A DNA stretch of 64,000 nt from assembly GCF_022919155.1 (NCBI RefSeq), contig NZ_CP095045.1, positions 2,418,001 to 2,482,000 on the forward strand, in the 5' to 3' direction. Made by a program: the position numbers and the translations under genes. This document shows, piece by piece, positions 8,922 to 17,200 of this stretch. Position 1 is the first letter of the stretch, and every line of letters begins with the position of its first letter. The DNA is from Leucobacter allii (GTDB lineage Bacteria; Actinomycetota; Actinomycetes; Actinomycetales; Microbacteriaceae). Below the pieces are notes generated by a model. The model did no database searches, had not been told where the DNA came from, and saw nothing but the letters and a program-made list of their open reading frames with translations.

Positions 8922-10490
8922 CTACTTGACGAGCGGGAAGAGGATGGTCTCGCGGATCCCGAGCCCCGTGAGCGCCATGAGCAGGCGGTCCATGCCCATC
9001 CCCATGCCGCCCGTCGGCGGCATGCCGTGCTCGAGCGCGCGCAGGAACTCCTCGTCGACACCCATGGCCTCGTCGTCGCCGCGGGCCGCCTCGGCCGCCT
9101 GCTGCACGAAGCGTTCCCGCTGCACGACGGGGTCGACGAGCTCCGAGTAGCCGGTGGCCAGCTCGAAGCCGCGCACATAGAGGTCCCACTTCTCCACGAC
9201 CCCGGGGATCGTGCGGTGGTGCCGGGTGAGCGGGCTCGTCTCGACCGGGAAGTCCATGACGAAGGTCGGCCGCGTCAGCCCGTCCTTCACGAAGTGCTCC
9301 CAGAGCTCTTCGACCAGCTTGCCGTGGTTCGGCAGCTGCACCTGGACGCCCTCGGCATCGGCGATCGCCTGCAGGTCGGGCACCGGAGTCTCCGGCGTGA
9401 TCTCGCGCCCGGCCGCCTCGGAGAGGGTGCCGTACATCGAAATCCGGTCCCAGTCCCCGCCGAGATCGAAGAGCGTGCCGTCGGCCCACTGCACCACGTG
9501 CGTGCCCTCCCGCTCGGTGCCGACGTTGGCGGCGAGCGCGGCGTTCTGCACGAGCGCCTGCGTCAGATCGGCGATGCCGTGGTAGTCGCTGTAGGCTTCG
9601 TAGGCCTCGAGCATCGCGAACTCGGGGCTGTGCGTCGAGTCCGCGCCCTCGTTGCGGAAGTTGCGGTTGATCTCGAAGACGCGCTCCAGTCCGCCGACGG
9701 CGGCGCGCTTGAGGTAGAGCTCGGGGGCGATGCGCAGGTAGAGCTCCGTGTCGAAGGCGTTCGAGTGCGTGATGAACGGTCTGGCCGAGGCGCCGCCGTG
9801 CATGGTCTGCAGCATCGGGGTCTCGACCTCGATGTAGTCGCGCTCGGCGAAGGTGCGCCGCAGGCTCGCCATGGTGCGGGCGCGGGTGACGACGTTGCTG
9901 CGCGCCTGGGGCCGCTGGATCAGGTCGAGGTAGCGCTGGCGGACCCGCGTCTCCTCGCTGAGCTCCGCGTACATGTTGGGCAGGGGCATGATCGCCTTGG
10001 CCGCGATCCGCCACTCGGATACCATGATGGAGAGCTCGCCGCGCCGGCTCGAGATCACCTGGCCGCGCACGAAGAGGTGATCGCCGAGGTCGACGAGCTC
10101 CTTGTAGCGGGCGAGGGATTCCTCCCCCACCTCGGCGAGGCTCACCATCACCTGGATGCGCTCGCCGTCGCCCGCCTGCAGGCTGCCGAAGCAGAGCTTC
10201 CCGGTGTTGCGCTGGAAGACGACGCGGCCGGCGATGCCGACGGTCTCGCCGCTCTCCTCACCGGTCTCCAGCCGCCCCCACGTCGCCCGCACCGCGGGGA
10301 TGGTGGTGGTGACCGGCACCGACACCGGGTAGGCGCCGCCGGCGAGCTCGGCGCCCTCGTTCAGCCGGTCCCGCTTCTCGAGGCGCACGCGCTTCTGCTC
10401 GAAGACCTCGGCGGCGCCCGCCGCGTCGGCGGCCGGAGCCGTGGTCTCGGCGCCCGGGGCGCTCGGTGCTGCGGCGTTCTGCTCGCTCAT
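8922..10490 (-). CDS. lysS: Lysyl-tRNA synthetase, class II
   Basis: Charges tRNA-Lys. The 522-residue protein has the OB-fold anticodon-binding domain (about residues 75-180), class II motif 2 (FEINRNFRNEGADSTHSPEF) and motif 3 (GMGMDRLLMALTGLG, ending ILFPLVK). The frame is open far upstream as a GC artefact. The ATG at 10490 is chosen because GGAGGA lies 10 nt before it; the in-frame ATG at 10508 has no site. The first 35 residues are Ala/Pro-rich and disordered. A TAGGAT box at 10529-10534 may be its -10. Confidence 0.95.
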   Translation of the reverse strand: MSEQNAAAPSAPGAETTAPAADAAGAAEVFEQKRVRLEKRDRLNEGAELAGGAYPVSVPVTTTIPAVRATWGRLETGEESGETVGIAGRVVFQRNTGKLCFGSLQAGDGERIQVMVSLAEVGEESLARYKELVDLGDHLFVRGQVISSRRGELSIMVSEWRIAAKAIMPLPNMYAELSEETRVRQRYLDLIQRPQARSNVVTRARTMASLRRTFAERDYIEVETPMLQTMHGGASARPFITHSNAFDTELYLRIAPELYLKRAAVGGLERVFEINRNFRNEGADSTHSPEFAMLEAYEAYSDYHGIADLTQALVQNAALAANVGTEREGTHVVQWADGTLFDLGGDWDRISMYGTLSEAAGREITPETPVPDLQAIADAEGVQVQLPNHGKLVEELWEHFVKDGLTRPTFVMDFPVETSPLTRHHRTIPGVVEKWDLYVRGFELATGYSELVDPVVQRERFVQQAAEAARGDDEAMGVDEEFLRALEHGMPPTGGMGMGMDRLLMALTGLGIRETILFPLVK

Positions 10491-10543
10491 CGGGATGGGG
10501 TCCTCCATGCTGGCTGGCGTACCGATCCATCCTAGCTTCCCCG

Positions 10544-11278
10544 TCAGGCTTCGGGATCCGGCTCGGCCCCGGGGCCGGTGTGAGCCGCGAGGAGCGCCTC
10601 TTCGACGGCGGCGCGCACCACGCCGCCGACCACCCGGTCCGGCTGCGCGAGACCGAGCTCGCGCAGGGCTCCCGCGGCCTGCCGCACGACGGCGCCGGAG
10701 AACTCGACGGCGGCCGCCATCGCCTCGGCGTAGGCCGGCCGATCCTCCTCGCGCACGATCACGGGTTCCGCTCCCATCTCGACCGCGAGCGCCTGGCCGA
10801 TCGGCAGTACCGGGCCCGGCGCCGTGACCGCGACCGCGGCCCCGGCGAGCCGGCTCAGGTCGAGGCTCGTGCCCGTGAAGACGAGTGCCGGGTGGAGGGC
10901 CAGCGGGATCACTCCGGCGGCGAGCGCCGGGGCGAAGACGCCGAATCCGTGCTCCGGCGCGGTGTGGACGGCGAGCTGGCCCGGCTGCCACGCCCCGGTC
11001 GCGGCGAGACCGGACACGAGCGCCGGGAGCTCGGCGCCGGGGATCGCGAAGAGCACGAGCTCCGAGCGGCGCACGACCTCGGCGACCTCGAGGACCGGCA
11101 CTCCGGGGAGCATGCTCTCGGCGCGCTCGCGGCTCTCCGCGCTGACGGCGCTGATGCCCGTGATCGCGTGCCCGGCGCCGGCGAGGGCGCGCGCGAGGAC
11201 GGGGCCCACCCGGCCGGCTCCGACGACGCCGACGCCGAGCCGCGACGCGCTGGCCGCGGACGCCGAGGGCCCGCTCAT
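10544..11278 (-). CDS. Rossmann-fold/DUF2520 domain protein
   Basis: A 244-residue protein. The N-terminal nucleotide-binding fold opens with LGVGVVGAGRVGPVLARAL (residues 14-32), and the C-terminal part matches the helical DUF2520 domain related to 6-phosphogluconate dehydrogenase. In actinobacteria such genes usually sit near panC or lysS; no panC is seen here. Its ATG overlaps the stop of the PH-domain gene (ATGA), so it belongs to that three-gene operon. The substrate is unknown. Confidence 0.8.
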   Translation of the reverse strand: MSGPSASAASASRLGVGVVGAGRVGPVLARALAGAGHAITGISAVSAESRERAESMLPGVPVLEVAEVVRRSELVLFAIPGAELPALVSGLAATGAWQPGQLAVHTAPEHGFGVFAPALAAGVIPLALHPALVFTGTSLDLSRLAGAAVAVTAPGPVLPIGQALAVEMGAEPVIVREEDRPAYAEAMAAAVEFSGAVVRQAAGALRELGLAQPDRVVGGVVRAAVEEALLAAHTGPGAEPDPEA

Positions 11279-13191
11279 GGGGCCCCCGGGACGTTCCCCG
11301 GGGCGTCCCCGGGGACGTCCCCCGGGACGTCGGCGAGCCGGGCCGGGCCGTGCGGCTCGGCCCCCGCCGCGCGAGGCGCCGGAATGCCGGTTCCCGCTTC
11401 GGCGACTCGAGCCGGGGGGCGCTCCGGGAGTCGATCCTGAGCGTCGGAGAGCTCGCGCGCCTCGGCGTTCTGGATCCGCAGCACGTCCGCCTCGAGCACG
11501 TCGAAGAGCTCGCGAGCGGGTTCCAGCGCGATGCCGCGCATCTCCATGCGCACCGGGCCGAGCACCGTGTGCGCCTGGAGCGAGGCGAGCCCGAGCCAGC
11601 GGTGGACGAGCGGGCGGCGCAGCTGCACGGACTGGGCCCGCACGAGCGGCATGATCGAGAGGGAGCGGGTGAGCGCGCCCCGCCGGATGCGCAGCGTCGC
11701 ATCGGCAGAGCCCGTCTCCGCGACGGCGACGCCGGCCCGACGCCGGCCGAACCACAGCACCCACCCCGCGCGCGGCCCCGCGCCGAGATACCCGGTGCCG
11801 GCGCCGCTCAGCGCGTCCCGGAGCGCCGCGATCCCGCGCTCGTCGTCACCGACGCCGGGCAGCAGCGCCTCGATGACGCGCAGCACGTCCGCCTCGGTCC
11901 CGACCGGCAGCACGACGTTCTGGGTCGCGTTCTGTCCGCCCTGCGCGACGGAGTGCCCGGCCGTCGTGATCCGCGCCCGCCACCAGCCGAGCGGCCGCCA
12001 CAGCAGCGGCTGCCGCGCCTCGACCGCGTGGATGCGACCGAAGGGGATGGACTCGGTCATGGTCGAGGTGAGCCCCGAGCCGGTGCGGATCGCATCCCGC
12101 CCCCGGGAGAGCGCGAAGTTGAAACCCTTGTTGAACTGGCTGAAGACGATGCCCACCATGACGATGCCGAGCGGGATCACGGTGAGGATCAAGGCCGGCT
12201 CGAAGACGGCGCCGCCCGCGACGACGAGGACGGCGATGAGCATCACCACGACCGCTTCCCAGCCGAGCGCGATGCTGCCGATGAGGCGCCCGAGCGGCAC
12301 CTTCACGAGGGCGTCGGCGGCGAGCGCGGCCGGGTCGATGTCGAAGTCCGCGAAGTCCTGGGCGCGCGCGGAGAGCCGATCCCCGGCCGGCGCGTAGGGA
12401 CGGCCGTCGATGCCGACGGCCGTCGTCGCGGGATCGGGGGTCGCGCCGCTCGCCTCCGCCGCGCGGTCCCCCGACGCGACCGCATAGTCCCCCGATGCGA
12501 ACGCGTTATCCCCCGATGCGGCCGCGCGCGGAGCCGCCGCGGTCTCGGGCGTCTCGCTGGGGCCGGGGAATCCGCCGGGCGCAGACCCCTCGCCGCGCTT
12601 CACGGCCGCGCGCCGCACGATCTGCTCCCGCACCGTCTTGGCGTCCCCGTGCGCGAGGTAGGCGAGTTCGACCTTGCCGCCCTGACCGGCGGTCACGATC
12701 TCGATCTTCGTCAGCCCGAAGGCGCGCGCGAGGAGGGAGCGCTGCAGGTTGACGCTCTGGATCCGCTCGAGCGGTGCGCGTCGGTGCGTGCGGAAGAGCA
12801 CCCCGCGCCGGGCCTCGACGTCGTCCTCGCCGATGCGGTACGTCGCGAAGCGCCATGCGACCCAGGAGAAGACGATGATGAGCACGAGCACGAGGAGCAC
12901 CCCGCCCAGCACGAGCAGCAGGAGCCCCTCGGCCGCGAGGTACTCGTAGAGGTCGACGATGTCGCCCTCGCCGTTCATATCGACCTCGACGCCGCCGCCC
13001 GTGAAGCGGTCGGAGAAGAAGAGGTTCACGAAGTGATCGCGGAAGTTCGCGAAGACGATGCCCGCGACCACGATGAGCACGACTCCGCCGCGCAGCAGCG
13101 GCGAGAGCGGATGGAGGCGCCGCCACCCCTCGGCATCCGCGTTGCCGGGCAGCGCGGCGTCGGAGATCGCGGGACCGCCGGCCTCCGTCAC
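11275..13191 (-). CDS. Large PH-domain (bPH2/YdbT-like) membrane protein
   Basis: A 638-residue membrane protein with paired hydrophobic hairpins near residues 33-50 and 85-110 and again near 305-350, each followed by bacterial PH (DUF304) domains, for example IGEDDVEARRGVLFRTHRRA and LRIRRGALTRSLSIMPLVRA. This is the YdbT architecture. A disordered linker (about 200-290) contains imperfect ASGD repeats (ASGDNAFASGDYAVASGDRA). The GTG start at 13191 overlaps the TGA of the upstream YdbS-like gene. The C-terminal GDVPGDAPGNVPG repeat is low complexity. YdbS/YdbT pairs are membrane proteins whose function is poorly defined. Confidence 0.8.
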   Translation of the reverse strand: MTEAGGPAISDAALPGNADAEGWRRLHPLSPLLRGGVVLIVVAGIVFANFRDHFVNLFFSDRFTGGGVEVDMNGEGDIVDLYEYLAAEGLLLLVLGGVLLVLVLIIVFSWVAWRFATYRIGEDDVEARRGVLFRTHRRAPLERIQSVNLQRSLLARAFGLTKIEIVTAGQGGKVELAYLAHGDAKTVREQIVRRAAVKRGEGSAPGGFPGPSETPETAAAPRAAASGDNAFASGDYAVASGDRAAEASGATPDPATTAVGIDGRPYAPAGDRLSARAQDFADFDIDPAALAADALVKVPLGRLIGSIALGWEAVVVMLIAVLVVAGGAVFEPALILTVIPLGIVMVGIVFSQFNKGFNFALSRGRDAIRTGSGLTSTMTESIPFGRIHAVEARQPLLWRPLGWWRARITTAGHSVAQGGQNATQNVVLPVGTEADVLRVIEALLPGVGDDERGIAALRDALSGAGTGYLGAGPRAGWVLWFGRRRAGVAVAETGSADATLRIRRGALTRSLSIMPLVRAQSVQLRRPLVHRWLGLASLQAHTVLGPVRMEMRGIALEPARELFDVLEADVLRIQNAEARELSDAQDRLPERPPARVAEAGTGIPAPRAAGAEPHGPARLADVPGDVPGDAPGNVPGAP

Positions 13192-13721
13192 AGGCCCGAC
13201 CTCCGGGTCTCGGCGAGCGCGACGAGCCGGTCGCGCAGCGCCTCGGCGTCCTCGTTGCGCAGACCGGGCAGCTGCACCCCGGTCGCGGCGGAGGCCGTCA
13301 CGAACTTGAGCGTCGCAAGGCCGAGGGCGCGCAGCAGCGGCCCCCGCGTGATGTCCACGAGCTGCAGTCGTCCGTACGGCACGGCGACGATCCGCTCGAA
13401 CATGATCCCGCGCCGGAAGAGCAGATCGTCCTCGCGGAGGATGTAGCCGATCGCGCGGACGCGCCGGAAGGCGAACAGGGCATTGACGAGCAGCGCCGCA
13501 GCCACGATCGGGAGGATGATGCGCGGCGGCAGCGGAGCGTCGCCGGAGGTGGCGACGAGCACGATCACGAGTGCGGCGACGACCGCGAGCACCAGGAGCA
13601 GGTTGATCGCCAGATCCGCCCAGGCGTAGGCGGAGGACACCCGCTGCCAGGCCGGGACGTCGTTCGGGGGGACGGCGGACTCGCTCGACGGCGCCGGGGC
13701 GTTCTTCGCTTCCTCGTTCAC
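13188..13721 (-). CDS. Small PH-domain (YdbS-like) membrane protein
   Basis: A 177-residue partner of the larger PH protein. Two transmembrane segments (about residues 36-58 and 67-84) precede a single bPH2 domain with the typical GYILREDDLLFRRGIMFERI and VPYGRLQLVDITRGPLLRAL blocks. GTG start at 13721 with a TATGCT -10 box 6 nt upstream, consistent with a leaderless transcript that begins this operon (YdbS-YdbT-DUF2520). Confidence 0.8.
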   Translation of the reverse strand: MNEEAKNAPAPSSESAVPPNDVPAWQRVSSAYAWADLAINLLLVLAVVAALVIVLVATSGDAPLPPRIILPIVAAALLVNALFAFRRVRAIGYILREDDLLFRRGIMFERIVAVPYGRLQLVDITRGPLLRALGLATLKFVTASAATGVQLPGLRNEDAEALRDRLVALAETRRSGL

Positions 13722-13727
13722 GCCTCC

Positions 13728-13733
13728 AGCATA
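13728..13733 (-). promoter_or_regulatory. -10 box of a leaderless promoter for the PH-domain operon
   Basis: TATGCT on the minus strand ends 6 nt before the GTG at 13721. GGAGG between them is too close to the start to serve as a normal ribosome binding site. Confidence 0.45.
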
Positions 13734-14093
13734 GGAGGTACGTCCGACGCCCGCCCCTCGCGCCGCGTCGGCTGGAGCCCCGCCTCATGTCCGTGAGTGA
13801 CCGGCGGCCGCGCCTCGGGCTCAGCGCTCTCCGAACCATGATGCGCCCGCGTTCCCGCGTGCGGCGCAGGCCGATGCGCTCGAGTCGCACGGCGTCGCGG
13901 TGCACCGCCCCCCCGGTGCGGCAGCGGGCGACAGCGGGGCCGGGCGGCAGCGGGCGCTCCGGCGCGTGCCCGCGTGCACTCCGGCGCGTGCTCGCGTCCG
14001 CGCGGGCCGGGAGCGTTCTCGGCGCTGTGAGGGCAGACGGTCCGGCGCGGGATCCGGCACACGATCCGGACCACGCAACGGCGCGCATTTCAT
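13734..14093. other. Intergenic stretch without a supported gene
   Basis: GC-rich sequence between divergent units. Reading frames here are open on both strands but show no recognisable domain, no ribosome binding site and no family match. Base composition drops sharply after about 14080, where the SOS box and promoter of the next gene lie. Confidence 0.5.
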
Positions 14094-14109
14094 TCGAACA
14101 TATCTTCGA
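14094..14109 (+). promoter_or_regulatory. LexA-type SOS box
   Basis: TCGAACATATCTTCGA differs by one base from the actinobacterial LexA consensus TCGAAC-N4-GTTCGA. It ends 30 nt before the start codon of the 13E12/HNH gene, in the place expected for a repressor. Some 13E12 genes of Mycobacterium tuberculosis are known to be LexA controlled. Confidence 0.7.
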
Positions 14110-14139
14110 TATTTCGCCCCGAATGTGAGAGAATAGAGC

Positions 14140-15711
14140 ATGGACCCGAACCCCGAGCTCGACCTCCGAACGGCCATTCCGGCCGGGCTGTCGGAGGGGT
14201 GCGCGGTGGTCGATCCGGAGGACCCTCCGGCGGGCGATGTCGCCGGTGCGCCCGGGTTCCGTCTGGCGATCGCGAGCTTCGATGCGGCGATGTCGGATCT
14301 TCCGGAGTCCCCGTCGGATGACGAGTTGCTCGCGGCGGTCGCCGAGGTCGAGAGCCTGTCGCGTCGGGTCGAAGCTGCGCAGGTCCGTCTTGCGCACCTC
14401 GTGAGAGCGGCGAGCGCCCCCGGCCTCGGGGCAGAGTCGCTCGCCCGTCGGCGCGGCTGTCGCGGAACGATCGAGCTGCTGCAGCACACGACCGCCGCGT
14501 CCGCACGGACGCTGTCCCGGCGCCTGCGCGTCGCGGACCGGGTGGCTCCGCGCCTCGGCATCATCGGCGAACGACTCGACCCCGTGAACGAATGCGCCGC
14601 GCGCGCCTTCGCCGAGGGCCGCCTCTCCCTCGAGTGCACGGATCTCGTCACCGGCGTCCTCGCACGCACCGAGCTCGCAGCCGACCCCGAGCATCTGGCG
14701 GTCGCCGAACGCGAGATGGTGGCGGCGGCGACCGGCGACGGCGGCGAGCTCCCCCTGCACGACGACAGCATGCGGACGGTCGCCCGCGTCTGGGGCTCGT
14801 TCCTGGATCAGGACGGCGAGAGTCCCGGCGAGACCGTGGCGGAGCTCAAACGCGGGCTCCGCTTCGGTCGCGAGCGCCGTGGGCTCGTCCCTCTCCACGG
14901 CGCGCTGCTCGCGGAGACCGCAGCGCTGCTCGGCAGGCTCTGCGATGCGATCAACGCCCCGCAGGCCTCGCGGCGTCCCCGCTTCGCCCCCGTCGAGGCC
15001 GCCTCGCCCACGGCGGGCACCGGGGCAGAACCAGGCGAGGCCGCGCATGGCGGGACCGCGGAGCGCCGCGACGACGCCGTCCTCGACGCCGACGCGTTGA
15101 CACCGACCGACCCCCGGACGGCGGATCAGCGCCGGCACGACGCCCTCGCGACATTGCTCGCGGCGGCGGCGAAGCAGGCCGAGACCCCGCAGCTCGGCGG
15201 CGCTCCCGTCACCGTGCTCGTGCAGGTCACGGCGGAGGAGCTCTCGAGCGGGGACGGCGCGGGCTGGGTGCACGGCCCCGACGGGGCGCCCCTGCCCGTG
15301 CCGATCAGCACGGTGCGGCACGCCGCATGCGCGGGCGCAGTGCAGCGGGTGACGCAGGACACGACGGGCCGGATCATCGGCCTGGACTCGCCCCAGCGCA
15401 TCTTCTCCGCTCATCAACGGCGGGCGATCACGGTGCGCGACGGCGGATGCGTCATCCCCGGGTGCACGGTCGCCGCCGCCTGGTGCGAGGTGCACCACGT
15501 GGCCGAGCACGCCGCCGGAGGGCCGACGCACACGGACAACGGCGTGCTGCTCTGCTGGCACCACCACCGCAGTCTCGGCTCTTCCGGGTGGGAGGTGCGC
15601 ATGCACGACGGGATCCCCGAGGTCCGCCCGCCGTACTGGACGGATCCGAGGCGCCGGTGGCATCGAGTCAGATCCCCGCTTCGACCCCCGGGGCTCGCCC
15701 GGAGCGCGTAA
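14140..15711 (+). CDS. DUF222/13E12-family protein with C-terminal HNH endonuclease domain
   Basis: A 523-residue protein. The long helical DUF222 (13E12) region spans about residues 45-330, and the C-terminal HNH nuclease domain includes the zinc knuckle and catalytic motif: CVIPGCTVAAAWCEVHHVAEH, then HTDNGVLLCWHHHRSLGSSGW. These multicopy actinobacterial proteins are thought to be linked to mobile elements or DNA damage, but the role is unproven. The ATG at 14140 lies behind an SOS box (14094-14109), so damage induction is likely. An Ala/Gly/Glu-rich spacer near residues 285-325 interrupts the conserved parts. Confidence 0.85.
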   Translation: MDPNPELDLRTAIPAGLSEGCAVVDPEDPPAGDVAGAPGFRLAIASFDAAMSDLPESPSDDELLAAVAEVESLSRRVEAAQVRLAHLVRAASAPGLGAESLARRRGCRGTIELLQHTTAASARTLSRRLRVADRVAPRLGIIGERLDPVNECAARAFAEGRLSLECTDLVTGVLARTELAADPEHLAVAEREMVAAATGDGGELPLHDDSMRTVARVWGSFLDQDGESPGETVAELKRGLRFGRERRGLVPLHGALLAETAALLGRLCDAINAPQASRRPRFAPVEAASPTAGTGAEPGEAAHGGTAERRDDAVLDADALTPTDPRTADQRRHDALATLLAAAAKQAETPQLGGAPVTVLVQVTAEELSSGDGAGWVHGPDGAPLPVPISTVRHAACAGAVQRVTQDTTGRIIGLDSPQRIFSAHQRRAITVRDGGCVIPGCTVAAAWCEVHHVAEHAAGGPTHTDNGVLLCWHHHRSLGSSGWEVRMHDGIPEVRPPYWTDPRRRWHRVRSPLRPPGLARSA

Positions 15712-15785
15712 CCCTCGACCCGCGACCCCGTGCCGCGCTCGACCCGCTACCCGACGGCTCCCGCACCGCGCTCATGCGGCGACCC

Positions 15786-15882
15786 TGTGATCCTGTGATC
15801 CTGTGATCCTGTGATCCTGTGATCCTGTGATCCTGTGATCCTGTGATCCTGTGACACCGTGACACCGTGACACCGTGACACG
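15786..15882. repeat. 8-bp microsatellite, two successive unit types
   Basis: Eight perfect head-to-tail copies of TGTGATCC (15786-15849) are followed directly by about four copies of GTGACACC (15851-15882). The two units differ at only a few positions, as if one array arose from the other. It lies about 75 nt after the HNH gene; no gene is supported between 15712 and 16077. Confidence 0.9.
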
Positions 15883-16077
15883 CTCGCTCTCGGACCCGGT
15901 GACCCTGTTGCTCCCGCACCAGGTGTGCACGGCGACCCGGTGTCTCCGCGGCTCCCGCACCGCGTTCGCACGACGACGGCGACCGCACTGGCTCCCGCGA
16001 CCCCGACCGCGCGTCTCGGTCCCCTCCTGTGCGTGATCGGCACCGGGCGGGCGCATGCGTTCGCCCAGGGGCGCGGT

Positions 16078-16599
16078 TCAGGGCTTCCGGTAGGCCGCCT
16101 GGTCGACCGGACCTCGCCCAGGGTCCGTCTCCCCCTCGCCCGCACCGCCGTCCTCGTCATCGGGAGGGATGCGGCAGGCGTGCTCCGCGTATGCGGCGCA
16201 CGCGACGAGCACGGCGCCGGCTCCACACACGATGAGCATGGGTAGCCACGTCGCCACGGGTGCGGGAATGCTCCGCCCCAGCAGGGAGAGCGCGAGCCCC
16301 GCGCCGAATCCGCCGAGCAGGGCGCCGACGAGCTGCCCAGCCCGCGCCGCCGCCAGCAGCCGGACCGCCTGGAACGGGTTGACGCGACCCGTCCGCCCCG
16401 CGAGCGTGCGCCGCAACCGGATCGCAAATCCAAGCAGCACCGCACCGATGAGCACGAGCGTGATCGGCAGCGAGTAGGGCGGCACGAAGGGCGCCGCCCC
16501 CCGACTCGACAGCGCGAACTGCACGAGGAGCCCGATCGCGGCGCCCATCGCGGCGGCCGCGACCGCGGCGAGCGGGTTGCTCCGCTCGAGCCTACGCAT
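16078..16599 (-). CDS. DUF3180 family membrane protein
   Basis: A 173-residue protein with four transmembrane segments (about residues 9-29, 43-62, 88-110, 115-137) and a charged C-terminal tail rich in Asp/Glu/Gly. Its position directly after folK is the usual one for DUF3180 in actinobacteria. The ATG at 16599 overlaps the folK stop by 8 nt, so it is the last gene of the folate operon. Function unknown. Confidence 0.75.
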   Translation of the reverse strand: MRRLERSNPLAAVAAAAMGAAIGLLVQFALSSRGAAPFVPPYSLPITLVLIGAVLLGFAIRLRRTLAGRTGRVNPFQAVRLLAAARAGQLVGALLGGFGAGLALSLLGRSIPAPVATWLPMLIVCGAGAVLVACAAYAEHACRIPPDDEDGGAGEGETDPGRGPVDQAAYRKP

Positions 16600-17200
16600 C
16601 GGCACCCTCGGCACCCTCGGCGCGCGCAACGTCCCCGGCGCCCGCGACGTCACTCTCACCGTCGGCACGCTCGGCACCCACGACCGCGCCATCGGCATTC
16701 TCGTCGAACGGCCGCGTGGTGTCGCCGACGCGGGCGAGGAGCTCCGCCACTCGCCCGTGCCCCATGAGCACGGCATCGGGCTCGAGCGCCAGCCACGGGG
16801 CGAGCACGAAATCCCGCTCGTGCGCCCGCGGATGCGGCACGGTGAGCCGTTCGTCCTGCACCACGCGACCGCCGTACAGGATCAGGTCGATGTCGAGCGT
16901 GCGGTCGCCCCAGTGCACGTCGCGCACGCGCCCGTGCACCGCTTCGACCTCCTGCAGGAGATCGAGCAGCGCGTGCGGGGTGAGCGTCGTCGCGGCTCGG
17001 GCGACCCCGTTGAGGTAGCGAGGAGCCTCGGGATCCGGGCCCGAAGCCGTGAGCGCGATGGTCTCGCGCAGCGGCGACGCCGCGAACTCGCGGATTCCCG
17101 GGGCTGCGGCCAGCTCGCGCTGCGCCGCGCGGATGGTCTCTCCGCGATCGCCGAGGTTCGCCCCGAAGGCGAGCAGCACGGGGACGAGCTGGGCGATCAC
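16592..17200 (-). CDS. folK: 2-amino-4-hydroxy-6-hydroxymethyldihydropteridine diphosphokinase
   Basis: Folate pathway: transfers pyrophosphate from ATP to hydroxymethyldihydropterin. The HPPK fold is seen from LLAFGANLGDR (residues 9-19) to the signature DRTLDIDLILYGG (about 98-110) and VPHPRAHERDFVLAPW. The first 165 residues are the enzyme; the last 35 are a low-complexity Gly/Ala/Glu/Asp tail (DGESDVAGAGDVARAEGAEG). Overlaps the folP-folB gene by 4 nt. Confidence 0.9.
   Translation of the reverse strand: MIAQLVPVLLAFGANLGDRGETIRAAQRELAAAPGIREFAASPLRETIALTASGPDPEAPRYLNGVARAATTLTPHALLDLLQEVEAVHGRVRDVHWGDRTLDIDLILYGGRVVQDERLTVPHPRAHERDFVLAPWLALEPDAVLMGHGRVAELLARVGDTTRPFDENADGAVVGAERADGESDVAGAGDVARAEGAEGADA

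Noticed and set aside
7266..10535. 1089-codon open frame on the plus strand
   Set aside because: It is the antisense of cls and lysS, made open by the high GC content; the translation is His/Arg/Asp-rich without any domain.
13192..15663. Upstream extension of the large PH protein frame through the HNH gene
   Set aside because: The frame stays open antisense to the HNH gene; the GTG at 13191 overlaps the YdbS-like stop and the conserved membrane part starts just after it.
15786..15882. CRISPR array
   Set aside because: The 8-bp units are contiguous with no spacers; no cas genes are present anywhere in the window.
15668..15988. Minus-strand frame with repeated ITGSQDHR
   Set aside because: The peptide repeat is only the translation of the 8-bp microsatellite and has no start signal.
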